DNA of 64,000 nt from Desulfobacterales bacterium (GTDB lineage: Bacteria > Desulfobacterota > Desulfobacteria > Desulfobacterales > SpSt-501): assembly GCA_030834695.1 (NCBI GenBank), contig JAUQXK010000052.1:108442-172441 (forward strand), read 5' to 3'. The position numbers and the translations under genes are program-made. Positions 51,435-60,368 of this stretch are shown here, piece after piece (positions within the stretch are counted from its first letter, which is position 1; the number at the start of each line of letters is the position of its first letter). The notes under the pieces are model-generated. The model saw only the letters and a program-made list of their open reading frames with translations. It was not told the origin of the DNA and made no database searches.

Positions 51435-52523
51435 ATGAAATCAAATAGTGGACACAAGACCATATGGATCGATTTGGACAACTCGCCGCACGTACCGTTT
51501 TTCTCTCCAATCATAAAACGGTTTGCCGAGAAGAAGTATGACGTATTCATTACGGCGCGAGATTGCGCTCAGACCTGCGGGCTCGCCGATTACTATAAGG
51601 TCAAGTACCGGAAGATCGGTAGGCACTACGGGAAAAACAAAGCCCTCAAAGTGATTGGGACTCTGATCCGGGCGGTTCAGTTGATGCCGATCGCCGCCCG
51701 CGTCAAACCCGCCGCTGCGGTATGCCACGGGTCCCGGGCCATGGTGCTCGCATCCAATCTGCTGAGAATCCCCTCGGTGATCTTGATGGACTACGAATTC
51801 GGGAGAAACCTTCCTTTTTCGAAGCCCACCCTTTTCATTTTCCCCGAGGTGGTTGCGGCGAGCATCTCGCCTGCGGATACCGCGCGAGTCCGCAGCTACC
51901 CGGGCATCAAGGAGGACGTCTATGTTCCGTTCTTCGAGCCCAGCCCCTCGATAAAGGACGAACTCAGGCTGGGCGATGATAACATCGTGGTCACCATCCG
52001 GCCGCCGGCGACCGAAGCACACTACCACAACGCCGAGAGTGAAGGCCTGTTTGGTGCGGTTCTGAACCGGTTGGGGGCCGTGCCCAACATAAAAATGATC
52101 ATATTGCCGAGAAACGAAGTCAAACAGACCGCGTGGATAAAGGAAAAATGGCCGGAACTCATCCAGGCCGAAAAAATAGTGATTCCCTCGCATGTCGTGG
52201 ACGGCCTCAATCTGATCTGGTATTCGGATTTGGTCGTGAGCGGCGGCGGCACCATGAACCGAGAAGCCGCCGCGTTGGGTGTGCCGGTTTACAGCATTTT
52301 TCGCGGCCCCATCGGCGCCGTGGATCGATATCTCGAATCCAACGGCCGCTTGACGCTTCTGACATCCGTTCAGGACGTGCAGAGCAAAATCGACATTCGC
52401 AAACGCGATTCAAAACCGGATCATCAGCGATCGGAATCGCGATCCCTTGAGTCCATCATGGCGACCCTTACCGGTTTCATCGGCGAAGGCGGTTCCGCGG
52501 ATGCCCGAGGCCGCCGGTTGTAG
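51435..52523 (+). CDS. DUF354 family glycosyltransferase-like protein
   Basis: A 362-residue protein from ATG 51435; the upstream extension of the frame overlaps the previous gene and is not coding. It opens IWIDLDNSPHVPFFSPIIKR (about 9-28), the DUF354 signature, and shows the GT-B-like C-terminal segment DLVVSGGGTMNREAAALGVPVYS (about 255-277). DUF354 proteins are related to UDP-GlcNAc 2-epimerase/GT-B folds and often lie beside wecB in polysaccharide loci, as here. The transferred sugar is unknown. Confidence 0.82.
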   Translation: MKSNSGHKTIWIDLDNSPHVPFFSPIIKRFAEKKYDVFITARDCAQTCGLADYYKVKYRKIGRHYGKNKALKVIGTLIRAVQLMPIAARVKPAAAVCHGSRAMVLASNLLRIPSVILMDYEFGRNLPFSKPTLFIFPEVVAASISPADTARVRSYPGIKEDVYVPFFEPSPSIKDELRLGDDNIVVTIRPPATEAHYHNAESEGLFGAVLNRLGAVPNIKMIILPRNEVKQTAWIKEKWPELIQAEKIVIPSHVVDGLNLIWYSDLVVSGGGTMNREAAALGVPVYSIFRGPIGAVDRYLESNGRLTLLTSVQDVQSKIDIRKRDSKPDHQRSESRSLESIMATLTGFIGEGGSADARGRRL

Positions 52524-52565
52524 GCAATCGAAATTTCTCACCAAGACAAAGAGGCTTAGCACATC

Positions 52566-53708
52566 ATGCTGATTCATCTCGTCTGCGCGGCTCGTCCGAA
52601 CTTCATGAAAGTGGCGCCGCTTTACCATGCGCTCAAGAAGGAACCGTGGGCGGAGCCCGTCATCGTTCACACGGGGCAGCATTATGATCCGAACATGTCC
52701 GACGCTTTTTTCCAGGACTTGGGGATGCCCCGGCCGGACATTTATCTGGGCGTGGGAAGCGGCAGCCATGCCGAACAGACCGCTAAAGTCATGGTGGCTT
52801 ATGAGAAGATCATCTATGAGCTGAGGCCCGATCTGGTAATCGTGGTCGGGGATGTGAACTCAACCGTGGCAGCCACCTTGGCCGCTTCCAAGGTCTCATA
52901 CCCCTCGGACGGTTCAGCCGGCCAGGTGCGGAGGCCTTTGGTCGCCCACCTCGAAGCGGGGCTGCGTTCCTTCGACCGGCGCATGCCGGAGGAAGTCAAT
53001 CGACTGGTGACCGACGCCCTGGCGGACATGCTCTGGACGCCCTCCAGGGACGCGGTCGAGAACCTGTTGCGGGAAGGAGTGCCCGAGGCCAAAATACAGT
53101 TTGTCGGAAACATCATGATCGATTCGCTCGAGATGCTGAGAGGAAAAATCGAAGCCCAGAGCACCCATCTTTCCCTCGGCCTTGGGTCCGGGGATTATGG
53201 CGTGGTGACGCTGCACCGCCCTTCCAATGTGGATGATGCAGCGGTGTTGAAAAACCTGTGCAGCGCGTTGCAGGCCATCTCGGAAAAGCTTCCCCTCGTC
53301 TTCCCCGTCCATCCGAGAACCCGAAAGAAACTCGAAGAGACGAATCTTCTGCCTTCGATGATGAACGGGCACCGATTGCTCTTGCCGGAACCCATGAATT
53401 ACGTGCGGTTCATGAGCCTGGTGTTCAACTGCCGGCTCGTCATAACAGACTCCGGCGGTATCCAGGAGGAAACAAGTTACCTGGGCATCCCTTGCTTGAC
53501 GGTCAGGGAGAATACCGAAAGGCCGATCACCGTTACGCACGGGACCAACCGGCTGTGTGCGCTCGAAAATTTGGGAGAGCAGGCGGACCGGGCCATGCAG
53601 GCGCAGGCCTCCAAGGATAGGGCCATTGAGCTCTGGGACGGAAAGACCGCCGAAAGAATTGTAGCGGTACTGAGAGGCGTCGCCGAACAGAGTGGCAGGG
53701 GTGCATGA
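52566..53708 (+). CDS. wecB: UDP-GlcNAc 2-epimerase (non-hydrolysing, WecB/WbpI family)
   Basis: A 380-residue cytoplasmic enzyme. CAARPNFMKVAPLYHAL (about 7-23), VHTGQHYDPNMSDAFF (about 35-50), VVGDVNST (about 96-103), HLEAGLRSFDRRMPEEVNR (about 125-143), VTLHRPSNVDD and TDSGGIQEETSYLGIPCLTVRENTERP (about 297-323) are classical. WecB makes UDP-ManNAc; the WbpI relatives epimerise the 2,3-diacetamido-glucuronic form to the mannuronic form. The neighbouring WbpE/B/D-like genes make the WbpI reaction a good candidate. It follows the DUF354 gene by 42 nt. Confidence 0.93.
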   Translation: MLIHLVCAARPNFMKVAPLYHALKKEPWAEPVIVHTGQHYDPNMSDAFFQDLGMPRPDIYLGVGSGSHAEQTAKVMVAYEKIIYELRPDLVIVVGDVNSTVAATLAASKVSYPSDGSAGQVRRPLVAHLEAGLRSFDRRMPEEVNRLVTDALADMLWTPSRDAVENLLREGVPEAKIQFVGNIMIDSLEMLRGKIEAQSTHLSLGLGSGDYGVVTLHRPSNVDDAAVLKNLCSALQAISEKLPLVFPVHPRTRKKLEETNLLPSMMNGHRLLLPEPMNYVRFMSLVFNCRLVITDSGGIQEETSYLGIPCLTVRENTERPITVTHGTNRLCALENLGEQADRAMQAQASKDRAIELWDGKTAERIVAVLRGVAEQSGRGA

Positions 53709-53783
53709 ACTTTTACAACCGGCAATGACAGACTTCAGGTGAAAAGGGTTACATTGGTGAATATGCAGCAGGAAGCGAAGATC

Positions 53784-54935
53784 ATGAAGGACGCAGCGTG
53801 GCTGAAGCCCCTGCGGATGCGGCTGGCGATGATCGACGAGATACGTGCGATGTCCTTTCGCGGGCTTCAACGCATGTTTCGCCCCGAGGAGCGGTTGTTC
53901 GTTTTTCGGTTCATCCGATCCGGCGGCGGAATCGTTCCCCAGGGCTTGAGCCTTCGGTACACCGCCATTGCCATGATCGGGCTGGCCGATGAAGATGAAT
54001 CCATCGTGCGCAAATGTCTCGGTGGGCTCAGCCCGCACGAAGTCTGCGCGCGCTTGATCAATGACGCGATCCGAGCCGACAATTTGGGCAACATCGCTCT
54101 TTCCTTATGGGCCGCCAGCGCTTCAGGTTACGGCGAGCGCGGAGTCGCACTGAATCGGCTGGCGGATCTGAAGGCCGACCAGAAAGCCTATCCGACGGTT
54201 GAGCTTGCATGGGCCTTGGAGGCACTCTGCCATGAGCAAGGTCCTATAGCCGAAGACCTGCAGCGGAAATTGGCGCAGCGTCTGATCCAGGCCTTCAACC
54301 CCGATTCGGGAGCCTTCCCACATGCCATCGGCGACGCCGGCAGCCGGCTCCGGTCGCATGTGTCCTGTTTTGCCGATATGGTCTATCCCATCCACGCGCT
54401 TTCAACCTTTGCGAGGCGTTGGGGAGACTCATCCGCCCTGGATGCCGCCCGAGGCTGTGCCGATTTGATTTGCAGGCTTCAGGGCTCGGCCGGGCAGTGG
54501 TGGTGGCATTACGACTACCGGACCGGCCAAGTGGTCGAACATTACCCCGTCTATTCCGTACACCAGGACGGGATGGCGCCGATGGCGCTTTTTGCCCTGG
54601 ACGAAGCCGGCGGCGGGAACCATGCCGATGGCATCGCCAAGGGGCTCGACTGGATCGGCCACCCCGCCGAGGTGAATTCCCCGTTGGTCGACAAGGCCGT
54701 CGACCTCATATGGCGGAAAGTAGGCCGGCGAGAGCCCAAGAAAGTCTCTCGGTATCTCCAGGCGGTTGCCAGTCGGCTGCACCCTGCATGCAGAATGCCG
54801 GGGTTGAATCGCATTTTTCCGGCCGACGCGGTTGACTATGAAACCAGGCCATACCATCTGGGTTGGATTCTATTCGCCTGGAATCCAAGGCGCGCAGGCG
54901 CCATAGGTCGAGAGGGTTCGATGCACGCCCACTAG
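53784..54935 (+). CDS. Unknown helical protein (alpha/alpha-toroid-like)
   Basis: The best start is ATG 53784 (CAGGAAG upstream), giving 383 residues; GTG 53739 and ATG 53763 are also in frame. It is not a family I recognise with confidence. It lacks a signal peptide and is made of repeated helix pairs with conserved aromatic/Gly turns (GNIALSLWAASASG, WAGALEAL-like helices, SFADMVYPIHALS), and a tryptophan-rich stretch SAGQWWWHYDYRTGQVVEHYP (about 248-268). This pattern recalls alpha/alpha-toroid folds of terpene cyclases, uronate lyases and glycoside hydrolases. Its position between wecB and GT2 genes suggests a role in making or trimming the glycan. Confidence 0.6.
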   Translation: MKDAAWLKPLRMRLAMIDEIRAMSFRGLQRMFRPEERLFVFRFIRSGGGIVPQGLSLRYTAIAMIGLADEDESIVRKCLGGLSPHEVCARLINDAIRADNLGNIALSLWAASASGYGERGVALNRLADLKADQKAYPTVELAWALEALCHEQGPIAEDLQRKLAQRLIQAFNPDSGAFPHAIGDAGSRLRSHVSCFADMVYPIHALSTFARRWGDSSALDAARGCADLICRLQGSAGQWWWHYDYRTGQVVEHYPVYSVHQDGMAPMALFALDEAGGGNHADGIAKGLDWIGHPAEVNSPLVDKAVDLIWRKVGRREPKKVSRYLQAVASRLHPACRMPGLNRIFPADAVDYETRPYHLGWILFAWNPRRAGAIGREGSMHAH

Positions 54936-55059
54936 ACCCCAGTGACAGCGATATCGTAAGCTATATGCAACGGCAGTCTTTGTTAAAGTTCGAGAAATGA
55001 AATCCATTGCGGCCGAAATTAACCGAGAAGCGGCATTTGCTATGCCTTTGATGCGATAA

Positions 55060-55974
55060 ATGAGAATGGAAAATCTTAGCAGCCAAAAACAGCCAAATTA
55101 TGCGCTCATCACGGCGGCGCGAAATGAGGAAGATTACATCGGGAAATGCATCGATTCGGTTATCGGCCAGAGCGTCAAACCCGACTTTTGGGTTATTGTC
55201 AGTGATGGCTCTGTCGACCGAACAGAGGAGATCGTTCGAGACTACGCCCGATTCAATCACTGGATCCATCTGGTGCGAAGGGAACCCACCCCTTCGAATG
55301 TAGGATTCTCATCAAAAGTTTTTGCGCTGAAAAAAGGACTTGAACGGTTAAACGATAGGCGATTCGATTATATTGGCCATTTAGACGCCGACATCACATT
55401 GCCCTCTCATTACTACTCAATTATGACGGGTGAGTTTGAAAAAAACCCAAGACTGGGCATTGCCGGCGGATATATCCTTGAGTCCCCAAACGGTGAATTT
55501 AAAAGCAGGAAGGCGAATTCTCCATGGTCGGTGGCGGGTGGAATTCAATTTTTTCGATATGAATGCTACCGCGATATCGGTGACCTTATACCCATGCCTC
55601 AAGGGGGTGAAGACTGGTATGCCGAGATTGTGGCCCGAATGCGTAATTGGGAGGTGAAAGCCTTCCCGACTGTTCCGGCATTCCATCACAAACCAAGCGA
55701 CATGAGGCGTGGTGTCATAAAGGAAGCTAAGCGGTTGGGCGAAATGGATTATAGCCTGGGGACTCATCCGCTTTTTGAGATTGTAAAATGCCTTCGAAGA
55801 ATAAAGTTGAAACCCTATGGGGTGTTCGCCGCTGTAAGGTTATTTAGTTTTTGCAAATTGCTGGTTGAAAGGTGCCCGCGGGTTGTCAACAGGGATGTTG
55901 TTTTGTTCCTGCGCAGAGAGCAGCTCTTAAGATTGAAACAATTCGCGATGGGCATCAGAATTCCAGATCTATAG
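55060..55974 (+). CDS. Glycosyltransferase family 2 (A)
   Basis: A 304-residue GT-A enzyme: ALITAARNEEDYIGKCIDSVI (about 13-33), VSDGSVDRTEEIV (about 48-60), DADITLP (about 103-109, the DxD metal motif) and GGEDWYAEIVARM (about 181-193) are present. There is no membrane helix, although a hydrophobic stretch near 250-270 may contact the membrane. Base composition is visibly more AT-rich than the genes before it, a sign of separate origin. The ribosome site is weak. It should add one sugar to the lipid-linked repeat unit. Confidence 0.88.
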   Translation: MRMENLSSQKQPNYALITAARNEEDYIGKCIDSVIGQSVKPDFWVIVSDGSVDRTEEIVRDYARFNHWIHLVRREPTPSNVGFSSKVFALKKGLERLNDRRFDYIGHLDADITLPSHYYSIMTGEFEKNPRLGIAGGYILESPNGEFKSRKANSPWSVAGGIQFFRYECYRDIGDLIPMPQGGEDWYAEIVARMRNWEVKAFPTVPAFHHKPSDMRRGVIKEAKRLGEMDYSLGTHPLFEIVKCLRRIKLKPYGVFAAVRLFSFCKLLVERCPRVVNRDVVLFLRREQLLRLKQFAMGIRIPDL

Positions 55975-56044
55975 TCAGAAGCATCCCATTAGGAACAAAT
56001 CAAGAATATCGCTTTCAGGTCAACCATCCGGAAATAGCTATCTT

Positions 56045-57073
56045 ATGGACTTGTCCGTTATCGTTGTAAACTGGAACTCCGCCGACTATGTGCATGCATG
56101 TATTCAATCGCTGCGTGAGCAGACATCCGGAACGGCCTACGAGGTCATCGTGGTGGACAACGCCTCTTTCGACGGCTGCGGCGAGAGGCTGGCCAGTGAA
56201 TATCCAGAGGTCATTTTCGTGCAGAGCCAGAGTAATTTAGGATTCGGTCGCGCCAACAACCTCGGCGCCAAGCATGCCAAGGGGAAGGTGCTGCTGTTCC
56301 TAAATCCCGATACCGACATCAAGGATCGCGCAATCGACCGTCTCTATGAGCGGTTTTGCAGATTGGACCGTCCTGGAGCCGTCGGTTGCCGGCTGCTCAA
56401 CAGCGACGGCTCGCTGCAGAAAAGCTGCGTGCAGGCGCTGCCCACCGTGCTCAACCAGATTCTCGATGCCGATGCGCTGCAGTCGTGGTTCCCCAAGTCC
56501 AGTCTTTGGGGGACAGCCGTGCTTACCGAGGGTAAATCTGATGCGGTGGAAGTGGAAGTAGTGTCGGGGGCGTGCCTGATGATCCGGAAAGATGTCTTTG
56601 AATGTGTGGGCGGGTTCAGCCCCGAATTCTTCATGTACGGAGAAGACCTCGACCTTTGCTACAAAACACGTCTCGCCGGCCATCGCAACTACCACGTCAG
56701 CCAGGCGGTAGTCGTTCATTTTGGCGGGGGCAGCTCCGATCGGGCCATCAGCAATTTCTCCAATGTGCTGGTGAGAGAGTCGATGGTCCGGTTCCTGCGA
56801 AAATCCCGCGGTCGCCTTTACAGCAACTGCTATCGGGCGGCCATGTGTGGGATGGCGGTGATCCGCATGGTCCTTCTCGTGGCTCTTTTCCCCGCCTGGG
56901 GGGTCAGGAGCGGAGTCCGCAGGTGGAGGTCCGTATTCCGGAAATGGTGGGGTGTCCTTCGCTGGGGGCTTGGACTAGAGCAGTGGACCCGACAATACGA
57001 TCGACTGGAGCCGGTGCCCGTTCGTCCGTTGGACGGGGAGGTGAAGTCATGCGTGGGATCTGCGGGAAACTGA
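56045..57073 (+). CDS. Glycosyltransferase family 2 (B), rhamnosyltransferase-like
   Basis: A 342-residue GT2 enzyme starting MDLSVIVVNWNSADYV. VVDNASFDGCGERL (about 36-49), NLGFGRANNLGAKHAKG (about 62-78), FLNPDTDI (about 83-90, DxD motif) and GFSPEFFMYGEDLDLCYKTRL (about 193-213) match the WbbL/rhamnosyltransferase-like branch. A hydrophobic segment near 275-295 could anchor it. The ending MRLV-type tail is basic. The sugar added cannot be stated. Confidence 0.9.
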   Translation: MDLSVIVVNWNSADYVHACIQSLREQTSGTAYEVIVVDNASFDGCGERLASEYPEVIFVQSQSNLGFGRANNLGAKHAKGKVLLFLNPDTDIKDRAIDRLYERFCRLDRPGAVGCRLLNSDGSLQKSCVQALPTVLNQILDADALQSWFPKSSLWGTAVLTEGKSDAVEVEVVSGACLMIRKDVFECVGGFSPEFFMYGEDLDLCYKTRLAGHRNYHVSQAVVVHFGGGSSDRAISNFSNVLVRESMVRFLRKSRGRLYSNCYRAAMCGMAVIRMVLLVALFPAWGVRSGVRRWRSVFRKWWGVLRWGLGLEQWTRQYDRLEPVPVRPLDGEVKSCVGSAGN

Positions 57074-57228
57074 ATTGTGTCCTCTCGTCCTGGAACGGGG
57101 CCGGCAGCCAGATTATGTGATCTCCGGCCCGATCGCCCGGCTCAGTCACCCCAGGATCAGTTCAAGCCCAGATAGGCGCCGCTCGGGCAGTCGCATGTTC
57201 TTATCGAATAACGGCATTACCACCAATC

Positions 57229-58554
57229 ATGGTTGAAGACGCAACAAACATCAATCTCCTTGGGGGGCTTTTCTTAGCTTCCATGTCGGTCCTTTTGTTC
57301 TGCTTGCCCAGGCGATTGGCCGCCCTCCCCTTTTTCATCATCGGGGCGTACATGACATTCGGCCAGAGGATCGTCGTGTTGGATTTCAACATTTATGTCC
57401 TTCGCATCGTGATTCTGATGGGCTGGTTGAAGGTTTTCCTGGACAGACAAAATTATGCGATCCAATTCAACAGCCTCGACAAAGTCATTTTATTATGGAT
57501 CTTGGCGCATTCGTTGATCTTCATTATCCGCGAGCAAACGATCAGCGCACTAAAATACCAGCTGGGGTTCATCTTTAACACAGCCGGATTATATTTTCTG
57601 TTCAGATATTTCGCTCTAGATTTCGAAGACTACAAAGACAACCTGAAATGGTTTGCCGCCATCATCATCCCCCTCGGATTTTTTTTCCTCATCGAATCAA
57701 TTACGGAGAACAATCTTTTCAGTGTTTTCGGAGGGGTATCCGAACAGGCAATCATCCGCGAAGGGCGCCTCCGATGCCAGGGACCTTTCCGGCACCCCAT
57801 ACTAGCGGGAACTTTTGCCGCAACCGCGGTCCCGTTGTTTTTTTCGATGTTGTGGAATCGGGACAACCGAGGCTTATCCATTCTGGCAATTTGTTCCTGC
57901 CTGATCGTCATCATCACGTCTGCCTCAACCGGCCCGCTCATGGCCGTCGCCGGTGGCGTGATGGCATTGTGCGCGTGGAAACTGCGCAGACATATGTGGG
58001 CTGTGAGATGGGGAATCGGCCTGGGAGTGCTGGTGCTGCATCTATATATGAACGCGCCGGCTTGGTATCTTTTTTCAAGGATCGGAGATCTGGCCGGAGG
58101 CGGCGGCTGGCACCGATCCGAGTTGATCAACAAGGTGATTGAAAATTTTGATATATGGTGGCTGGCAGGCACAAGTTTTGCTAATACTGCTGAGTGGTTC
58201 CCCTACACCGTAGCCATCGGGAGTGAGGAATCGGCTGATTTTACAAATCAATTCGTTGAAGAGGGCATAACCGGTGGCCTTGTCACCTTGTCCTTGTTCA
58301 TAAGCATTCTTGTCGTATGTTATAAGTATTTGGGCCGGGCGCTGATCCGATTCGAAGACCAGGAAGATGTATCAAAATATCTGTGGTGCTTAGGCGCCGC
58401 CCTGTTTGCGCACATGATATCATTTTTTTCGGTTTCCTACTTCGATCAAATCAGTATTTATTTGTATTGGATGATGGCCGCCATCGCAGGAACCATCGTC
58501 TATGAAGACGCTCCGGCTGGGGAAGTCTCCAACCCAGCGGAAGTACCTCTTTGA
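57229..58554 (+). CDS. O-antigen/polysaccharide polymerase (Wzy-like)
   Basis: A 441-residue inner-membrane protein with about 10-12 hydrophobic segments and a large extracytoplasmic loop with FRHPILAGTFAATAVPLFF (about 186-204), a hallmark of Wzy_C/O-antigen ligase type proteins. Later, SVSYFDQISIYLYWMMAAIAG matches the last helices. Wzy joins lipid-linked repeats in the periplasm; WaaL ligases share the fold, but position in an export cluster with Wzx and a chain-length protein favours polymerase. Composition is somewhat AT-rich. Confidence 0.85.
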   Translation: MVEDATNINLLGGLFLASMSVLLFCLPRRLAALPFFIIGAYMTFGQRIVVLDFNIYVLRIVILMGWLKVFLDRQNYAIQFNSLDKVILLWILAHSLIFIIREQTISALKYQLGFIFNTAGLYFLFRYFALDFEDYKDNLKWFAAIIIPLGFFFLIESITENNLFSVFGGVSEQAIIREGRLRCQGPFRHPILAGTFAATAVPLFFSMLWNRDNRGLSILAICSCLIVIITSASTGPLMAVAGGVMALCAWKLRRHMWAVRWGIGLGVLVLHLYMNAPAWYLFSRIGDLAGGGGWHRSELINKVIENFDIWWLAGTSFANTAEWFPYTVAIGSEESADFTNQFVEEGITGGLVTLSLFISILVVCYKYLGRALIRFEDQEDVSKYLWCLGAALFAHMISFFSVSYFDQISIYLYWMMAAIAGTIVYEDAPAGEVSNPAEVPL

Positions 58555-58565
58555 AAGGAATTACT

Positions 58566-60065
58566 ATGAAAAAGATCGCTTTCATTGCACTGTTTCTGAG
58601 CCTTTCTTTCGCTCATGCTTATGGTGCCAACTGGTACGTCGATAGAGATGCGGCCGGTGCCAACAACGGCACTTCATGGGCCAACGCATGGACGAGTCTT
58701 TCAAACGTCTCCTGGGGTTCAAACGGTGTCAAAGCCGGAGACACGCTGTACATCAGCGGCGGAAGCACGTCCAAGACTTACACCAGCCGGCTCATCGTCA
58801 ACGCCAGCGGCACGGCGAGCAGCCGGATCACCATCCGGGTCGGGCAGGATGCCGGACACAATGGCGAAGTCATAATGGATTTTTCCTCTTTGGGTGAATC
58901 GATGGACGGCGGCGCCATTGAATGCAACAGCCGCAGCTACATCACCATTGACGGGAGTGTGGGTTCGTCCAGAAGGCTGACCATCAAAAATGTTAGAAAC
59001 TCGGGGAACAATACGGCTGCCAAAGCGGTCAGTGCGGCAAGCGGCAGTTACATTACCGTGCAGTATGTGAACATCGACAACTGCTCCAATGGGTTCCGAT
59101 CCTCCTACGGCACGGGTTTCATCGTTGCCTATTGTAACCTGACGAACATTCGCGGTGACAGCGGCATCGGATTCGTTCAGAGCGAAGGAACATGGGATGC
59201 GAACCAAATCCATCACAACCACATCGGCCTGCTGGCCAATTCGTCGACCAAATACGGGCCCGACGGCTTGCAGATCGGCCATGGCGTCTCCATATACGAC
59301 AACACGTTCCGAGTGGACATGACCTCTCAAGCGACCTCCGGGCAGCATTGCGATTTCATACAGAGCGTCGGGGATTACGTCAAAGTATACAACAACGAGT
59401 TTGTCAACATCGGAGACTCCGGATTCGATTCGGATGCAAGCTACTTCAACTTCGATCCCGCCAACATTTACATCTACAACAATGTCTTCAGGATCGAGAC
59501 GGCCATCGACCCCTACCCGGAGTTTATCAGATTCTACAGTTGCTCGAGCTCGCTTACGAACGTGAAGATTTTCAATAATCTTTTTGTAGACAACCCCAAC
59601 TTTGAATCTATCCGCATCACCTGCTCCAGTGGGTGCACGGGATCCGGGAATGAGATAAAGAATAATATCTGGTACAATTCAAGCCTTGCCTCCTGGAACC
59701 CGGCCTGGAGGATTATCGGCGATAACCTGGGCCGCTCGTTCGATATCGATTACAACATCTATCATGGCGGGGCGTATGTGAACTATCTCGGGTCAGCGCA
59801 ATCCGCATCCAGCTGGATTGCATCACATGAACCGCACAGCAGCACGGCGCAGCCGTCGTTCATTTCGTACGGGGCCTATCGGAACGACAATGATTTTCAT
59901 CTGACGGATACCGACACCGCCGCAACGGACAAGGGTGTCGATTTGTCCGACTATTTTACAATTGACAAGAATGACGACACCCGGCCGCTTGGCCCGGCCT
60001 GGGATATTGGACCGTTCGAGGGGAAAGGGATGAAACGGCCTCAGAACCTTCGGCTGGTCAGATAG
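58566..60065 (+). CDS. Secreted right-handed parallel beta-helix protein
   Basis: A 499-residue secreted protein from ATG 58566 (GAAAGGA upstream). The signal peptide MKKIAFIALFLSLSFAHAYG is followed by NWYVDRDAAGANNGTSWANAW (about 21-41), typical for the start of pectate-lyase-like beta helices. Many short strands with stacked Asn and Ser (for example YVNIDNCSNGFRSS, YDNTFRVDM, YNNVFRI, FNNLFVDN, KNNIWYN) follow. Such proteins in polysaccharide loci are candidate lyases, epimerases or polymer-binding proteins. No clear catalytic lysine or arginine set can be assigned by eye. Confidence 0.85.
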   Translation: MKKIAFIALFLSLSFAHAYGANWYVDRDAAGANNGTSWANAWTSLSNVSWGSNGVKAGDTLYISGGSTSKTYTSRLIVNASGTASSRITIRVGQDAGHNGEVIMDFSSLGESMDGGAIECNSRSYITIDGSVGSSRRLTIKNVRNSGNNTAAKAVSAASGSYITVQYVNIDNCSNGFRSSYGTGFIVAYCNLTNIRGDSGIGFVQSEGTWDANQIHHNHIGLLANSSTKYGPDGLQIGHGVSIYDNTFRVDMTSQATSGQHCDFIQSVGDYVKVYNNEFVNIGDSGFDSDASYFNFDPANIYIYNNVFRIETAIDPYPEFIRFYSCSSSLTNVKIFNNLFVDNPNFESIRITCSSGCTGSGNEIKNNIWYNSSLASWNPAWRIIGDNLGRSFDIDYNIYHGGAYVNYLGSAQSASSWIASHEPHSSTAQPSFISYGAYRNDNDFHLTDTDTAATDKGVDLSDYFTIDKNDDTRPLGPAWDIGPFEGKGMKRPQNLRLVR

Positions 60066-60070
60066 GGTCA

Positions 60071-60104
60071 GCGGTCCAGGAACTCGATCGAGTTCCTGGA
60101 CCGC
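60071..60104. terminator. 34-bp perfect palindrome after the beta-helix gene
   Basis: GCGGTCCAGGAACTCGA and its exact reverse complement are joined without a spacer (60071-60104), 5 nt past the stop codon. No T-run follows, so it may be an mRNA-stabilising hairpin or a factor-assisted terminator rather than a classical one. Confidence 0.6.
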
Positions 60105-60368
60105 ATCCACTGGATATGGGCCAATCGTCCCCCTGCCGTTGGCCAGAAGGGCTTTCTCTCGGCGTGCGGCATGTCGGCCTGCGTTGGATGAATTCTCTCG
60201 GCGGTCTAAAATCTTACCTCATTTTTCAGTAACAGCCTGACTTCTTATATCCACTCCGATCACTTCCAGTTTGGATTTACATTTCTCATTTTCGATTACC
60301 CCTCCAGGTCCTTTTTCGTATAGCGGTTTTTCTGTCTGTTAATTCCGATACGCGCTTGTGAGAGTTTA
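60105..60368. other. Non-coding leader before the acyltransferase
   Basis: With the palindrome before it, the non-coding gap spans 60066-60368 (303 nt). This part becomes T-rich and more AT-rich than its neighbours. No ORF or clear promoter is supported. Confidence 0.4.
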
